DNA of 64,000 nucleotides from an uncultured Clostridia bacterium (lineage in GTDB: Bacteria > Bacillota > Clostridia > TANB77 > CAG-508), in the NCBI GenBank assembly GCA_934141605.1, contig CAKPCL010000002.1, positions 1 to 64,000 on the forward strand, written 5' to 3'. Positions 47,459 to 56,910 of the stretch are shown piece after piece. Under the pieces are notes generated by a model that ran no database searches, had not been told where the DNA came from, and saw nothing but the letters and a program-made list of their open reading frames with translations. The number at the start of each line of letters is the position of its first letter. The stretch's first letter is position 1. A program made the position numbers and the translations under genes.

Positions 47459-47543
47459 TTTCTTACCACCTTTTGGTTTTTTCAATTGTACTTTATAATT
47501 ATACCATATATACCATTTTTTTGCAAATTTTTTATAATTATTG

Positions 47544-47888
47544 TTACACTACATATCTTTTTAAATTGTTTATTTCATATTCAAATAGTCTATGTTGCTT
47601 TTCATTTAGTTCATTGTATTTTTTCATTTCTTCTCTCATTTTTACTTGTTCTTGTAATATTAGAGCAACATTGTTATTTGTATAATCTAGTTTATCACTT
47701 AAACTTTTAAAATTTTCTGTTTGTTTTTCATCAACATAATTTATTTTTTTATCTAAATTCTCGCTGACAGCATCTATCTTCTTGTTTAAGTTTTCATCGA
47801 CAGTATCTATTTTATTATTAACTTCATCAAACTTTTCTAACATAGTATTTTTTAATTCTGCCATCATATTTTTTAATTCAATATCCAT
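47544..47888 (-). CDS. Coiled-coil protein, unknown
   Basis: 114 residues that are almost entirely heptad-like: KIDTVDENLNKKIDAVSENL repeats at 11-residue spacing, then EMKKYNELNEKQHRLFEYEI. No signal or membrane segment. It resembles short coiled-coil proteins of mobile or phage origin, but no partner is visible. GGAGGGAGGGG lies before the ATG, an unusually strong ribosome binding site. Confidence 0.6.
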   Translation of the reverse strand: MDIELKNMMAELKNTMLEKFDEVNNKIDTVDENLNKKIDAVSENLDKKINYVDEKQTENFKSLSDKLDYTNNNVALILQEQVKMREEMKKYNELNEKQHRLFEYEINNLKRYVV

Positions 47889-48065
47889 ATTATCCCCTCC
47901 CTCCTTTTTATATTTTTTCTGCCTATCGAAATAAATTTAAATACAGGCATAATACGAAAATTAGAATAAAAATTTTCAAGTTTAGAACGAATAAATAAGA
48001 AATAAAATAAATAAGATTAAAAATTTATGATAAAATACATTATTTTTAACAAAAACAAATGTCAA

Positions 48066-48100
48066 AAATAAGTATGGCATTATAATACCATACTTATTTG
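48066..48100 (-). terminator. Terminator downstream of the kinase-like gene
   Basis: AAATAAGTATGG (48066-48077) and CCATACTTATTT (48088-48099) form a perfect 12-bp stem. On the minus strand it is followed by TTTGACATTTGTTTTT. Confidence 0.85.
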
Positions 48101-48135
48101 TAAAAATCAACTACTTTTTTATTATTTTTTATTTT

Positions 48136-48699
48136 TTACTTTTTTTGCCATTTCAAATACTCTTCAATTATAATATCTGCTGTTTCTTTTGGTGTTTGTT
48201 TAGTTGTGTCTATAACCAAATCATAATTAGACATATCATCTTTTCTTACACCATAAACTTCATAATATCTTTCATTTTCAAGTTTATATCTTTTTTGCAT
48301 ATCTGCTTTTTGTTCTTCAATTGTATTAAATTTTTCTGTTTGTTTTTTGTCTTCATCTTGGTTTGCAAATGCTCTTTTAGCTGCTACATCTATATCTACT
48401 TTTAAATATACTTTAAATGATTCTGGTACAGCATACCACCCAAGTCTTGCATCTATTATAAAGTTGTCATGGTCTTTTGCATATTCTTTAGCACTATTTT
48501 CAATTTTGATGTCTATTTCAGGATATTGTTTTACATATTCATTAAATTCTGTTACGCTCATTCCTTTTTCTTTTGCTAATTTTCTAAAATAGTCTCCATT
48601 TCTGTATACTCCATAGTTTAATTCTTCCATTAAGATTTTAGAAACTGTTCCTTTTCCACTTGATAATTCCCCCGCTAAAGATATTATGTTTTTTTTCAT
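48136..48699 (-). CDS. Cytidylate-kinase-like nucleotide kinase
   Basis: 187 residues with a P-loop, SLAGELSSGKGTVSKIL, a nucleotide-monophosphate-type core (IIDARLGWYAVPESFKVYL, a binding block with Asp-Arg) and a helical lid (TEKFNTIEEQKADMQKRYKLENERYYEVYG). It resembles the cytidylate-kinase-like family (Cmk-type AAA proteins) rather than guanylate kinase. It lies 16 bp downstream of rpoZ, in a unit where Clostridia usually have gmk between remA and rpoZ. Substrate not certain. Confidence 0.78.
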   Translation of the reverse strand: MKKNIISLAGELSSGKGTVSKILMEELNYGVYRNGDYFRKLAKEKGMSVTEFNEYVKQYPEIDIKIENSAKEYAKDHDNFIIDARLGWYAVPESFKVYLKVDIDVAAKRAFANQDEDKKQTEKFNTIEEQKADMQKRYKLENERYYEVYGVRKDDMSNYDLVIDTTKQTPKETADIIIEEYLKWQKK

Positions 48700-48715
48700 A
48701 TTTTAATATTCCCCT

Positions 48716-48985
48716 TTATTCTTCATTTTCTTCACTTTGGTTATTTTCATCATTTTGATTGTTTTCTTCTTGATTTTCTTCTTCATTGTTGTTTTCTTCT
48801 ACTACTACAACTTTTCCTTCTGCTATTTCGTTTGCAGCTAGAGTAACTGGTGATTCTTCTTTAACTTTTGTTAAAGGTTTGTCTCCCATTGCTATTTGTC
48901 TAGCTCTTTTTGATGTAGCTATTACTAGCTCATATCTGTTTTTTGTTTTCTTTAATAATTCTGTAACTGTTGGTTTTACTATCAT
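48716..48985 (-). CDS. rpoZ: RNA polymerase omega subunit
   Basis: 89 residues: KPTVTELLKKTKNRYELVIATSKRARQIA is the conserved N-terminal block of omega, followed by KPLTKVKEESPVTLAANEIAEGKV. The last 25 residues are an acidic Glu/Asn tail that many omegas lack. It assists polymerase assembly. It follows remA by 24 bp. In relatives a gmk gene usually lies between them. Confidence 0.92.
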   Translation of the reverse strand: MIVKPTVTELLKKTKNRYELVIATSKRARQIAMGDKPLTKVKEESPVTLAANEIAEGKVVVVEENNNEEENQEENNQNDENNQSEENEE

Positions 48986-49009
48986 TTTTCTTTCCCTCCA
49001 TATATTTTT

Positions 49010-49282
49010 TTATTCTTCGTCTTGTAATTGTGCTGATGCACTTGTTATATCTTTGTCTAATCTGCCTGCAACTGTTTCTGGTTGAACTGCTGATAATATA
49101 ATGTGCCCTGAGTCTGTTATTATAACAGCTCTTGTTCTTCTTCCACATGTTGCGTCAACTGCTGTTTTGTTGTCTTTTGCTTCTTGAACCATCCTTTTTA
49201 TTGGTGCTGATTCTGGGCTTACTATTGCTACTATTCTGTCTGCTGAAACAATGTTTCCAAATCCTATGTTTACTAATTGCAT
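49010..49282 (-). CDS. remA: RemA-family (DUF370) regulator
   Basis: 90 residues: [29 protein letters not shown] is the conserved family opening, then [30 protein letters not shown]. RemA proteins activate biofilm matrix genes in Bacillus as DNA-wrapping oligomers; other family members are not studied. It lies between yicC and rpoZ, the usual place in Clostridia. AGGAAAGGA-like bases precede the ATG. Confidence 0.93.
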   Translation of the reverse strand: MQLVNIGFGNIVSADRIVAIVSPESAPIKRMVQEAKDNKTAVDATCGRRTRAVIITDSGHIILSAVQPETVAGRLDKDITSASAQLQDEE

Positions 49283-49297
49283 AATGTTCCTTCCCTT

Positions 49298-50176
49298 CTA
49301 TTCTATATTTTGTATTTGTTCTCTTATGTCTTCTAACTCTGTTTTTATTTCTATTACTCCATTTGTTATTTCTAAACTGTTTGCTTTTGATCCTATTGTG
49401 TTTGTTTCTCTATTCATTTCTTGTATTATGAAGTCTAGTTTTTTTCCTACTGTTTCATTGTTGCCTGTTATTAGGTTCTTAAATTGATATATATGACTTT
49501 CTAGTCTTGTTATTTCTTCTTCTATTGAGCATTTGTCTGCATATATTACAACTTCTTGTGCTAGTCTTGCTTTGTCTATTTCTTCTGTTTTTAGTATTTC
49601 TTTTATTCTTTTTTCTAATTTTACTACATATTCTTCTATAAGTCCAGTAGATTTTTTAGATATTTCTTCTGTTTTGTTTTTTATTTTTTCTATTCTTGCT
49701 AATAAATCTTGTTCTATTTTTTTTCCTTCTATGTTTTTCATCTCTATTATTTTGTCTGTTGCTTCTTTGGTTACTTGTACAATTTCATCTTTTATTTTTT
49801 CATTTTCTTCATCTGTTTTTATTGTTAATATGTCTGGAAATTTTGCTATTTCTGTTACTTCTATGTTACTTGATATTTTTTCTTCTTGTGCTAGTTCTTT
49901 TAGTTGGTTTATGTATATTTTTGCTAGTTCTTTGTTTATTTTTATATCTTTGCCTTCTTGACTGTTGTTTTCGTATGTTACATATACATCTATTTTTCCT
50001 CTTTTTATTTTTTCAGATATTTGTTTTTTTATTATTTCTTCTAAGTAGCTTAATGTTTTGGGAATTTTTATGTTTATGTCTAAATATCTGTGATTAACAC
50101 TTTTTATTTCTATTTGGTATTCTCTTTGTTCTATGCTTAAATTGCTTTTTCCATATCCTGTCATACTTCTAATCAT
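49298..50176 (-). CDS. yicC: YicC-family endoribonuclease
   Basis: The start is set at 50176, where MIRSMTGYGKSNL, the invariant family opening, begins; an upstream frame extension is a Lys-rich artefact overlapping the preceding gene. 292 residues, the usual size. The N-terminal half has KSVNHRYLDINIKIPKTL; the C-terminal block is CSIEEEITRLESHI, then LDFIIQEMNRETNTIGSKA. YicC-type RNases act on RNA and are co-located with remA in Firmicutes. It follows the membrane gene with a few bases of overlap. Confidence 0.93.
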   Translation of the reverse strand: MIRSMTGYGKSNLSIEQREYQIEIKSVNHRYLDINIKIPKTLSYLEEIIKKQISEKIKRGKIDVYVTYENNSQEGKDIKINKELAKIYINQLKELAQEEKISSNIEVTEIAKFPDILTIKTDEENEKIKDEIVQVTKEATDKIIEMKNIEGKKIEQDLLARIEKIKNKTEEISKKSTGLIEEYVVKLEKRIKEILKTEEIDKARLAQEVVIYADKCSIEEEITRLESHIYQFKNLITGNNETVGKKLDFIIQEMNRETNTIGSKANSLEITNGVIEIKTELEDIREQIQNIE

Positions 50177-50669
50177 TTTCTTTTTTCTCTTCTTTCTTCT
50201 TTTTTGTTGCTTTTTTAACCGCTTCTTTTTTGATTGGTTCTTCTTTTTTAACAATTTCTCTTATATCACTCAAATTTTCTGCTTCTTCTTTTCTTCCTTT
50301 TGTATATACAATTATACTTCTTAATAAGAAATACACTGCATACAAATATGAAGCTACTAAAGAATATGATTTAAAATTAAAACTGAATTTATTTGTTATA
50401 TGTTTTGTTGTTAATGTATATGCAGAAAGTATTAATATTTCTATTCCTTGTATTGCTAAATTATCATCATCTTTTTTATATGCTCTTTCAAATATATAAA
50501 TTGCTATAAATAGGAATATCATTGTTAATATTTTTATTCCTAATTCCATGTATTCAGTTCTTACATTTTCATATGCCAAATTTAATACAAAAAAGTATAG
50601 TACTATAATTATTGCTTTTAATATGTTCCAGTATATTTCTTTTAAATATTTTTCTTTTACTTCTTTCAC
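50169..50669 (-). CDS. Small multi-pass membrane protein with basic tail
   Basis: 166 residues with about four hydrophobic helices (near 13-31, 44-63, 73-88 and 98-122), then a highly basic, alanine/lysine-rich end (KKEAVKKATKKKKEEKKE). No family recognised. It ends inside the yicC start, so it is translationally coupled with it, and lies 23 bp downstream of rsmE. Function unknown; membrane location is clear. Confidence 0.65.
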   Translation of the reverse strand: MKEVKEKYLKEIYWNILKAIIIVLYFFVLNLAYENVRTEYMELGIKILTMIFLFIAIYIFERAYKKDDDNLAIQGIEILILSAYTLTTKHITNKFSFNFKSYSLVASYLYAVYFLLRSIIVYTKGRKEEAENLSDIREIVKKEEPIKKEAVKKATKKKKEEKKEND

Positions 50670-50692
50670 TGATTTTCTCCTTTTCTCTTTTG

Positions 50693-51455
50693 TTATAAGT
50701 TTTCTAATTCATACATAATTATGCTTAAAACATTTAGAGCTACTGTTTCTGTTCTTAATATTCTTTTTCCTAGAGTTATAATTTTTGCGTTATTTTCTTT
50801 TAGATTTTCAACATCTTCTAATTCTAATCCGCCTTCAGGTCCGTATTACAATTCCTATTTTTATTTCATCTTTATTGTATTTTGATGTTTCTTTTATTTC
50901 TTTTATTGCTTCTTTTAATGTGTTTTCTTTTTCGTTTTCATAGGCTACTAATACTATATCATAATTTTCTATTAAATTACATAGTTTTTTTATATTTATT
51001 ATATCTTTTATTTCTGGTATGATATCTCTTCCACATTGTTTTGCTGCAACTTCAGATATTTTTTGCCATCTTAGTATTTTTTTGTTTTTGTCTTTTTCTT
51101 CGATTTTTACAACGCATCTTTTCATTTCTACTGGAATTATGTCATATACACCAAGTTCAACTGACTTTTGAATTATGTATTCCATTTTGTCTGCTTTTGG
51201 TAATCCTTGAAATATTGTGACTTTTACATTTGATTCTACTTTTTCTTCGATTTTTTGTTTTATAGTACATATTATATCTTCATTGTTTATATTTTCTATG
51301 TCACATAAAAAATTTTCTTTTGTTGTGCTATTGCATATTTGCAATTCGTCTCCAATTTTTGCTCTTAATACTTTTTTTATGTGATTTACATCTTGTCCTT
51401 TTATTACTATTTGTTTTTCTTTTATTTGTTCATCTTTTACAAAAAATTTTGGCAT
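50693..51455 (-). CDS. rsmE: 16S rRNA m3U1498 methyltransferase with a +1 shift at CGG
   Basis: RsmE methylates U1498 of 16S rRNA with S-adenosylmethionine. The frame from 51455 shows an RsmE N-terminal PUA-like domain (MPKFFVKDEQI, DVNHIKKVLRAKIGDE) and the SPOUT domain (QGLPKADKMEYIIQKSVELGV, SEVAAKQCGRDIIPEI). At codon 205 it reads ATA CGG ACC TGA and stops. Skipping the C gives VIGPEGGLELEDVENL, then TLGKRILRTETVALNVLSII to a TAA at 50693, 253 residues, the normal length. The SAM-binding GPEGG and the catalytic RILRTET motif both lie beyond the shift. Either CGG triggers +1 decoding or the sequence has an extra base. Confidence 0.88.
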
Positions 51456-51488
51456 TTTATTCTCCTTTGTCCCTTTTTATAGCAGTAT

Positions 51489-51514
51489 AGAGAGTATCAG
51501 TATTGATACTCTCT
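51489..51514. terminator. Hairpin between rubrerythrin and rsmE
   Basis: AGAGAGTATCA (51489-51499) and TGATACTCTCT (51504-51514) form a perfect 11-bp stem with a 4-base loop. There is no clear T-run on the minus strand, so termination is uncertain. Confidence 0.55.
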
Positions 51515-51531
51515 TTGGTCTTATTTTTCTA

Positions 51532-52071
51532 TTAATAATTTTCTGCTTTTATTTCAAAGTAAGCTTTTGGGTGTGAACATACTGGACATATTTCTGGTGC
51601 ATTTTTTCCTATTACTATATGTCCGCAATTTCTACATTTCCAAATTCTGTCTCCATCTTTGCTAAATACTAGTCCATTTTCTACATTTTCTAATAATTTT
51701 AAATATCTAGCTTCATGTTCTTTTTCTATTTTTGCAACTGCTGAGAATAAATATGCAATATGGTCAAATCCTTCTTCTTTAGCTTCTTGTGCCATCCTGT
51801 CATACATATCTGTCCACTCATAATTTTCTCCTTCTGCTGCTGCTTTTAAGTTTTCTGCTGTTGTTTTTATTTCTCCGCCTTGTAATAGTTTAAACCACAT
51901 TTTTGCGTGTTCTTTTTCATTGTCAGCTGTTTCTTGGAATATTGCTGCTATTTGCTCATATCCTTCCTTTTTTGCTTTGCTTGCAAAGTATGTATATTTA
52001 TTTCTTGCTTGTGATTCTCCTGCAAATGCTTCCATTAAATTTTTTTCTGTTTTTGAACCTTTTAATTCCAT
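51532..52071 (-). CDS. rbr: Rubrerythrin
   Basis: A peroxide-reducing protein of anaerobes. 179 residues: a ferritin-like diiron domain with [35 protein letters not shown] and [15 protein letters not shown], supplying the Glu and His ligands, then a rubredoxin domain with [10 protein letters not shown] and [13 protein letters not shown]. The order is the classical one. AGGAGG precedes the ATG. It supports a strict or moderate anaerobe. A hairpin follows it. Confidence 0.95.
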   Translation of the reverse strand: MELKGSKTEKNLMEAFAGESQARNKYTYFASKAKKEGYEQIAAIFQETADNEKEHAKMWFKLLQGGEIKTTAENLKAAAEGENYEWTDMYDRMAQEAKEEGFDHIAYLFSAVAKIEKEHEARYLKLLENVENGLVFSKDGDRIWKCRNCGHIVIGKNAPEICPVCSHPKAYFEIKAENY

Positions 52072-52143
52072 TGTTCATTCCTCCTAATTTCATATTTTTT
52101 ATAATTTTTATATTATCCTAAACAAGTATTTTTGTCAATGCTT

Positions 52144-53916
52144 TTATTGTGTTTTTTGTTCTTTTTCATCTTTTGTTTCTTCGTCTTCAACTATGAATTC
52201 TCCTTTTACTTTATATCCAATTTCTCCAGTTTTCAAATTTACATATTTTCTTGGATATATTTTTTCTATTCCTTTTGCTTTTTTAGTTACCAAATTTCCT
52301 AAATGCTTAATAAAAATATAATTTGAATCTATTGCTTTGGCTTGTTTGTTCATTTTTATTATAAATGATTCTCTTTTTTCTGTTAATGGCATTAGTAATG
52401 CTCTAGTTTTCATTTTTCCTTTGAATTTTGTATATTCTGCCCCTTCATATATTGGAATTATAGTATTTTCTTTGGTATCTTTATAATATTCTAATAGTTC
52501 TTCTCTATTTGTATGTAGTTTAATTGGAATATTAAATCCTGGATAATCAATTCCTATTAAAATGTTTTCTTTTTTTCTTTTTATTGAGTTTCCACCACTT
52601 CTTTTTTCTTCTATATATCCCCAATTGGTTATTTTGCTGTTTCTTTCTATATTAAGTAATAATTGTTTTATATTTGTGTTTTTTATTCCATATATTATAT
52701 CTATAATATTTCTACTTGATTGATCTATTATAAAGTCTCCAATGAAATCATTTGATTTTTGTGGAAAAGCTTGGTTAAAATATTTTTCATATTGTTCTTT
52801 AAAGTTTGGGTCAATTTTATCTAAGTCTATTACATTGCATAATATATTAGGCCCAATTCTTTCTTCTACTGTAGCTTGTTTTTTTACTTCTTTAAATACT
52901 TTATTGCATACTTCTATTTTTTGTACTGAATTCCATAAATCGTCATCTGTTATATTATCTAATATATTATCATTTAATATTTGTCCCCATAATTGTAAGT
53001 TTTCCATTATGAATAATGTTTCTTTTATGTTTTTCGCTTCTTTCGTGTATCTATTTTGCCAATATGCATTAAGTACTTCTAATTGTTCTTCATCTAATGT
53101 TTCTATATATTCATCTTCAAATATATTTTCTACTCCTATGTCTTCTTGTATTCCTTCTGTTCTTGTTTGATATTTCATTTCACTTAGTCCTATTTCTTCG
53201 TAATCGTTGTTGGTCTTTTTTATCATTTCTTCTAGTAGTCCATATTTTTTAAAGAATTTTCCTGCTTCTTTTAGTCTTCTTTTTTCATTTTCTTTTAGCA
53301 TATCTTGGGCTTTTTGTAGTCTATATGTAACATATTTTTTTACTTTATCTTCTTCACTTCCTTGTAAGAATATTTCTACATATTGGTATATTTTCTTTAA
53401 TTCTGGGTCTTTTTCTAATTCATTTAGGTATTTTGCTTTTTCTTTTGGGTCTTTGCACTCATATATTTTTTTACCAAATTTCATCATAATTGGGTCTATT
53501 GTGTCTTTTTCTGTTCTAACACTTTGTAATAATACTTTTACTTCGTAAGCTTTTGCACTTTCTTCATTTCCATTTAATTCATTTTTATTTTCATTTAAGT
53601 CAAAATCATTTAAGTCTAAGTCTTTTAGTTCTTCATAGTATTTTTTTAATACGTGTGGGTTGTTGTTTAATATGTCCAAAGCATTTACTTCTTTTTGAAT
53701 TAGCTCTGTTGATAATATCACTATGTAATCTTTTAATTGGTCATCTAGCTCATCAAATACAAAATCTCTTATTTTCATTGTATCTCCATCAAAGTTTTTT
53801 TCAATTGATTTTAGATATCTTATAAAATTGCTAATCTTTTTTCTTTTTTCCATTACAATGTTTTTTTTATCGTTTTCTCTATATGTTATTAATAAATCTT
53901 CCAAATTCTTTTCCAT
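52144..53916 (-). CDS. Large cytoplasmic protein, unknown
   Basis: 590 residues with no signal, membrane segment, P-loop or metal motif that I recognise. The N-terminal two thirds are helical and charged (RENDKKNIVMEKRKKISNFI; many Lys/Glu repeats); the C-terminal 200 residues are more mixed, with GIDYPGFNIPIKLHTNREEL and ALLMPLTEKRESFIIKM. It ends with an acidic tail. It is transcribed divergently from the U32 peptidase gene, with 109 bp between. AAGGAGAAT precedes the ATG. Function unknown. Confidence 0.6.
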   Translation of the reverse strand: MEKNLEDLLITYRENDKKNIVMEKRKKISNFIRYLKSIEKNFDGDTMKIRDFVFDELDDQLKDYIVILSTELIQKEVNALDILNNNPHVLKKYYEELKDLDLNDFDLNENKNELNGNEESAKAYEVKVLLQSVRTEKDTIDPIMMKFGKKIYECKDPKEKAKYLNELEKDPELKKIYQYVEIFLQGSEEDKVKKYVTYRLQKAQDMLKENEKRRLKEAGKFFKKYGLLEEMIKKTNNDYEEIGLSEMKYQTRTEGIQEDIGVENIFEDEYIETLDEEQLEVLNAYWQNRYTKEAKNIKETLFIMENLQLWGQILNDNILDNITDDDLWNSVQKIEVCNKVFKEVKKQATVEERIGPNILCNVIDLDKIDPNFKEQYEKYFNQAFPQKSNDFIGDFIIDQSSRNIIDIIYGIKNTNIKQLLLNIERNSKITNWGYIEEKRSGGNSIKRKKENILIGIDYPGFNIPIKLHTNREELLEYYKDTKENTIIPIYEGAEYTKFKGKMKTRALLMPLTEKRESFIIKMNKQAKAIDSNYIFIKHLGNLVTKKAKGIEKIYPRKYVNLKTGEIGYKVKGEFIVEDEETKDEKEQKTQ

Positions 53917-54025
53917 TTATTATTATTCTCCTTGGTCTCTCAATTATTACTATACTAAATATTTTTCAAAAAATCAATATACTTTATTAGCAAAAAATGT
54001 TATAATTTGTCTGGAGGATAAAAAA

Positions 54026-56495
54026 ATGATTGATTTATTGTCACCTGTTGGTGATTTCGAATGTTTAAAAGCTGCTGTTCAAAACGGTGCAAACAGTGTT
54101 TATTTTGGTGCTGATTTGTTTAGTGCTAGGGCTTATGCTTCTAATTTTAATTTAGATGATTTGGAAAGGGCTATTTTATATGCTAAGTCTCGTGGTGTTA
54201 AAACAAATTTGACTTTAAATACTTTAATTTCAGATGATGAGTTTTCAGATGCTTTTGAGCTTGCTAAAAAGGCTTATGAGTTTGGTATAGATGCAATAAT
54301 TGTGCAAGATTTAGGATTAGCTAAACAACTGATTAAAGCTTTTCCTGATTTAGATATTCATGCAAGTACTCAAATGTCTATACATAATTTACAAGGTGTT
54401 TTAAAGATGCAAGAGCTTGGTTTTAAAAGAGTGGTTTTGGCTCGTGAGCTTTCTCTTCAAGAAATTGAATACATTTGTAATAATTCAGATATAGAAATTG
54501 AGTGTTTTGTACATGGCGCTTTATGTATTTCTTATTCTGGGCAGTGTTTATTTTCTAGTATGGTCGGCGGTCGTTCAGGAAATCGTGGTAAGTGTGCTCA
54601 ACCTTGTAGGCTTCCCTATCAATTATTAGAAAACACTGAAAAGGTTGACCAAGGCCATCTTTTAAGTACTCGTGATTTATGTGGTTTGAATTTTATCCCT
54701 GACTTAATAAATGCCGGTGTTACTTGCTTAAAAATTGAAGGTAGAATGAAAAATCCTGAATATGTTGCAACTGTTACAAGAATTTATAGAAAATACATTG
54801 ATTTAGCAGAAAGTGATAAAGAATATATTATTGAAGAAAATGATAGAAAGGCTTTGCTACAAGTATTTAATAGAGGTTTGTTTTCTACTGGTCATCTTTC
54901 TAATGAGTACAATAAAAATCTAGTTTTTAAAGATAAGCCAAATAATATGGGGTTATTTTTAGGTAAGGTTGAAAAATATAATAAAAATAAGGGTTATATA
55001 ACTGTCAAATTGCAAGAGCCAATTGAAATTGGAGACACAATTTCTTTGGAAAAGGAGTCTGGTTCTTATAATGTTACAGAATTAATGCTTAAAGATAAGA
55101 ATATTAAAGAAACTCAAATTGGTCAAACTATTACTATTGGTAGGATGAAGGGAAATATCAATTTAGGTGATAAAATTTATAAGATGTCATCTAAAAAATT
55201 AAATTTGCAAGCTCAAGAGAGTATTAAAGGTGAAAATAGAAAAGTTGATTTAAATTGTAATGTGGTTATAAAACGAAATCTTCCTATTGAAATAAATGTA
55301 ACTTCAGCCAACAATTTACCTATTTACTCTAATTTAAATGTTTGCTATAAATCAGATGTTATTCCAGAACCTGCTAAAAATAGGCCTTTGGAGATTGATA
55401 AGGTTTTAACTCAAATTAGCAAAACTACTGATTCTATTTATAATTTTAAAAATATTGATGTTGAGCTAGATGATGGTCTTTTCTTGCCAAAGATAAGTGC
55501 CTTAAATGATTTAAGAAGAAATGCTTTAGAGCAAGTTTATAATTTTGCTGTTAGTAATATAAAAAGAACAAATAATTTAAATGTTGAATTGAATATTGAA
55601 AATTCAGAATTTACTAGTACTAATAATTTGCGGAAAATCTTCTAACAAAAAGCAAGATTCAGTAAATCAAGTTTCAATAAAGCAAGTTTCAGTTTTATTA
55701 AATATTTTAAATTTAGATTTTGATTATTCTAAATTAGATAATATAGATAATGTTTATATTCCTTTAAAATATTTTTCTAATATAAAATATTCTAAGGCAT
55801 TAGAGGATTTACAACAAAAGTTTAAAATTTATATTTATATGCCTACAATTATAAAGGCTAATTACAGGAACTTACTTTATAACAGTATTGAGAAAACTAT
55901 TGAAAAATACCATATTAGTGGATTTGTGCTTTCTAATATTTCTAATTTAAAATTATTAGAAAATATTTTAAAAGATAATGATAAAAGTTTTGAATTAATA
56001 TCAAATTATACATTTAATATTTTTAACAAATACAGTGTAAGTGAATTAAAAAAATTGGGAATTTCAAGGTTTACTATTTCACCTGAAGCAAATAAAAAAA
56101 TCATTACAAGTTTATGTGATAATTCATGTTTGTCTAAAGAATTAATTGTTTATGGAAATGTTCCTTTAATGAATATGAACTACTGCTTAACTGGAAAAAC
56201 AAATAAGTGTTATCCAACATGTACATCTAAATGTAATTCAAATAATAAATATTATTTAAAAGATAGAATAAATATGAATTTCAGGATTTTATTTGATAAT
56301 ATTCAAACTGTATCTACTATTTATAACAGTAAAATCACTTCTATTATTCCTAATGATTTTAATATTGATTGTGCTAGAATTGATATTTTAGATGAGACTA
56401 TTGATGACATAAATAATATTGTTGATGTTGTCAACAGTGGTAATCGTTTAGAAGGTAAAGAATTTACTAACGGAAATTTAAATAGAGAAATATAA
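54026..56495 (+). CDS. U32-family peptidase with a +1 shift at CGG
   Basis: The start is the ATG at 54026, with GGAGG 9 bases before it; a frame extension upstream is excluded. The protein starts MIDLLSPVGDFECLKAAVQN and has the U32 blocks VQDLGLAKQL, DIHASTQMSIHN, ECFVHGALCISYSGQC and GRSGNRGKCAQPCRLPY. At codon 536 it reads TTG CGG AAA ATC TTC TAA. Skipping the C yields GKSSNKKQDSVNQ and an open frame of about 286 more codons, with a Cys-rich end (NYCLTGKTNKCYPTCTSKC), to TAA at 56495. The total of 822 residues fits long YhbU-type U32 proteins with a C-terminal DUF3656-like region, which the single frame would lack. Confidence 0.86.
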
Positions 56496-56499
56496 AATT

Positions 56500-56546
56500 A
56501 GGGATTGGAACCTAGTCTGCAATCTGGCTCTAATCCCATTTTTATT
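56500..56546 (+). terminator. Terminator of the U32 gene
   Basis: GGGATTGG...CC and GG...AATCCC form a bulged stem (about 56500-56537) followed by ATTTTTATTT, just after the stop at 56495. Its position supports that stop as the real gene end. Confidence 0.6.
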
Positions 56547-56563
56547 TATATTTGTACTTTTAC

Positions 56564-56881
56564 TTATATTTGTTTACTACTTAAATCAATTAATAAATCC
56601 ATATTATCATCTTTAGCCGCTTTATTTTTTCTAATAGCTCCGCATTTTTTACATCTAAAAATAATAACATATCCCTTTTTGCCATCTATCTCCATGCTTA
56701 CTGGTTCTAAGTCTCCCTGACATGTTTCTAATCTGTCTCCAGGATTTTTATCAACATGCTTTGAATGTAAGCAATATGGGCAATGATTTCTGCATGAATA
56801 TCCTAACTGTGGCACTTTTTTTCCACAATTTTCGCATATAAATTCTTCATCAATCTCTGTAAATCTGCTATTTTTTAACAT
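56564..56881 (-). CDS. RNHCP-domain protein
   Basis: The start is set at 56881 (MLKNSRFTEIDEEFICENCG), with AAGGAG 7 bases before it; the longer frame runs through a repeat. 105 residues with the namesake motif SCRNHCPYCLHSKHVDKNPGDR, a first CENCG and a late FRCKKCGAIRKN, giving three Cys pairs for zinc. The family is of unknown function, possibly nucleic-acid binding. It is convergent with the U32 gene. Confidence 0.85.
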   Translation of the reverse strand: MLKNSRFTEIDEEFICENCGKKVPQLGYSCRNHCPYCLHSKHVDKNPGDRLETCQGDLEPVSMEIDGKKGYVIIFRCKKCGAIRKNKAAKDDNMDLLIDLSSKQI

Positions 56882-56910
56882 TGTTACTCCTTCTATGTCC
56901 AAATGTCCAA

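Noticed and set aside
50177..50254. Lys-rich N-terminal extension of YicC
   Set aside because: The family start MIRSMTGYG is at 50176, and the extension overlaps the upstream gene.
53828..54025. N-terminal extension of the U32 peptidase
   Set aside because: It is hydrophobic and antisense to the neighbouring gene; GGAGG and the conserved family start are at 54026.
55596..56495. The distal U32 part as an independent gene starting at an ATG at 55596
   Set aside because: The ATG lies inside the conserved proximal frame, has no ribosome binding site, and the distal part continues a normal-length U32 protein.
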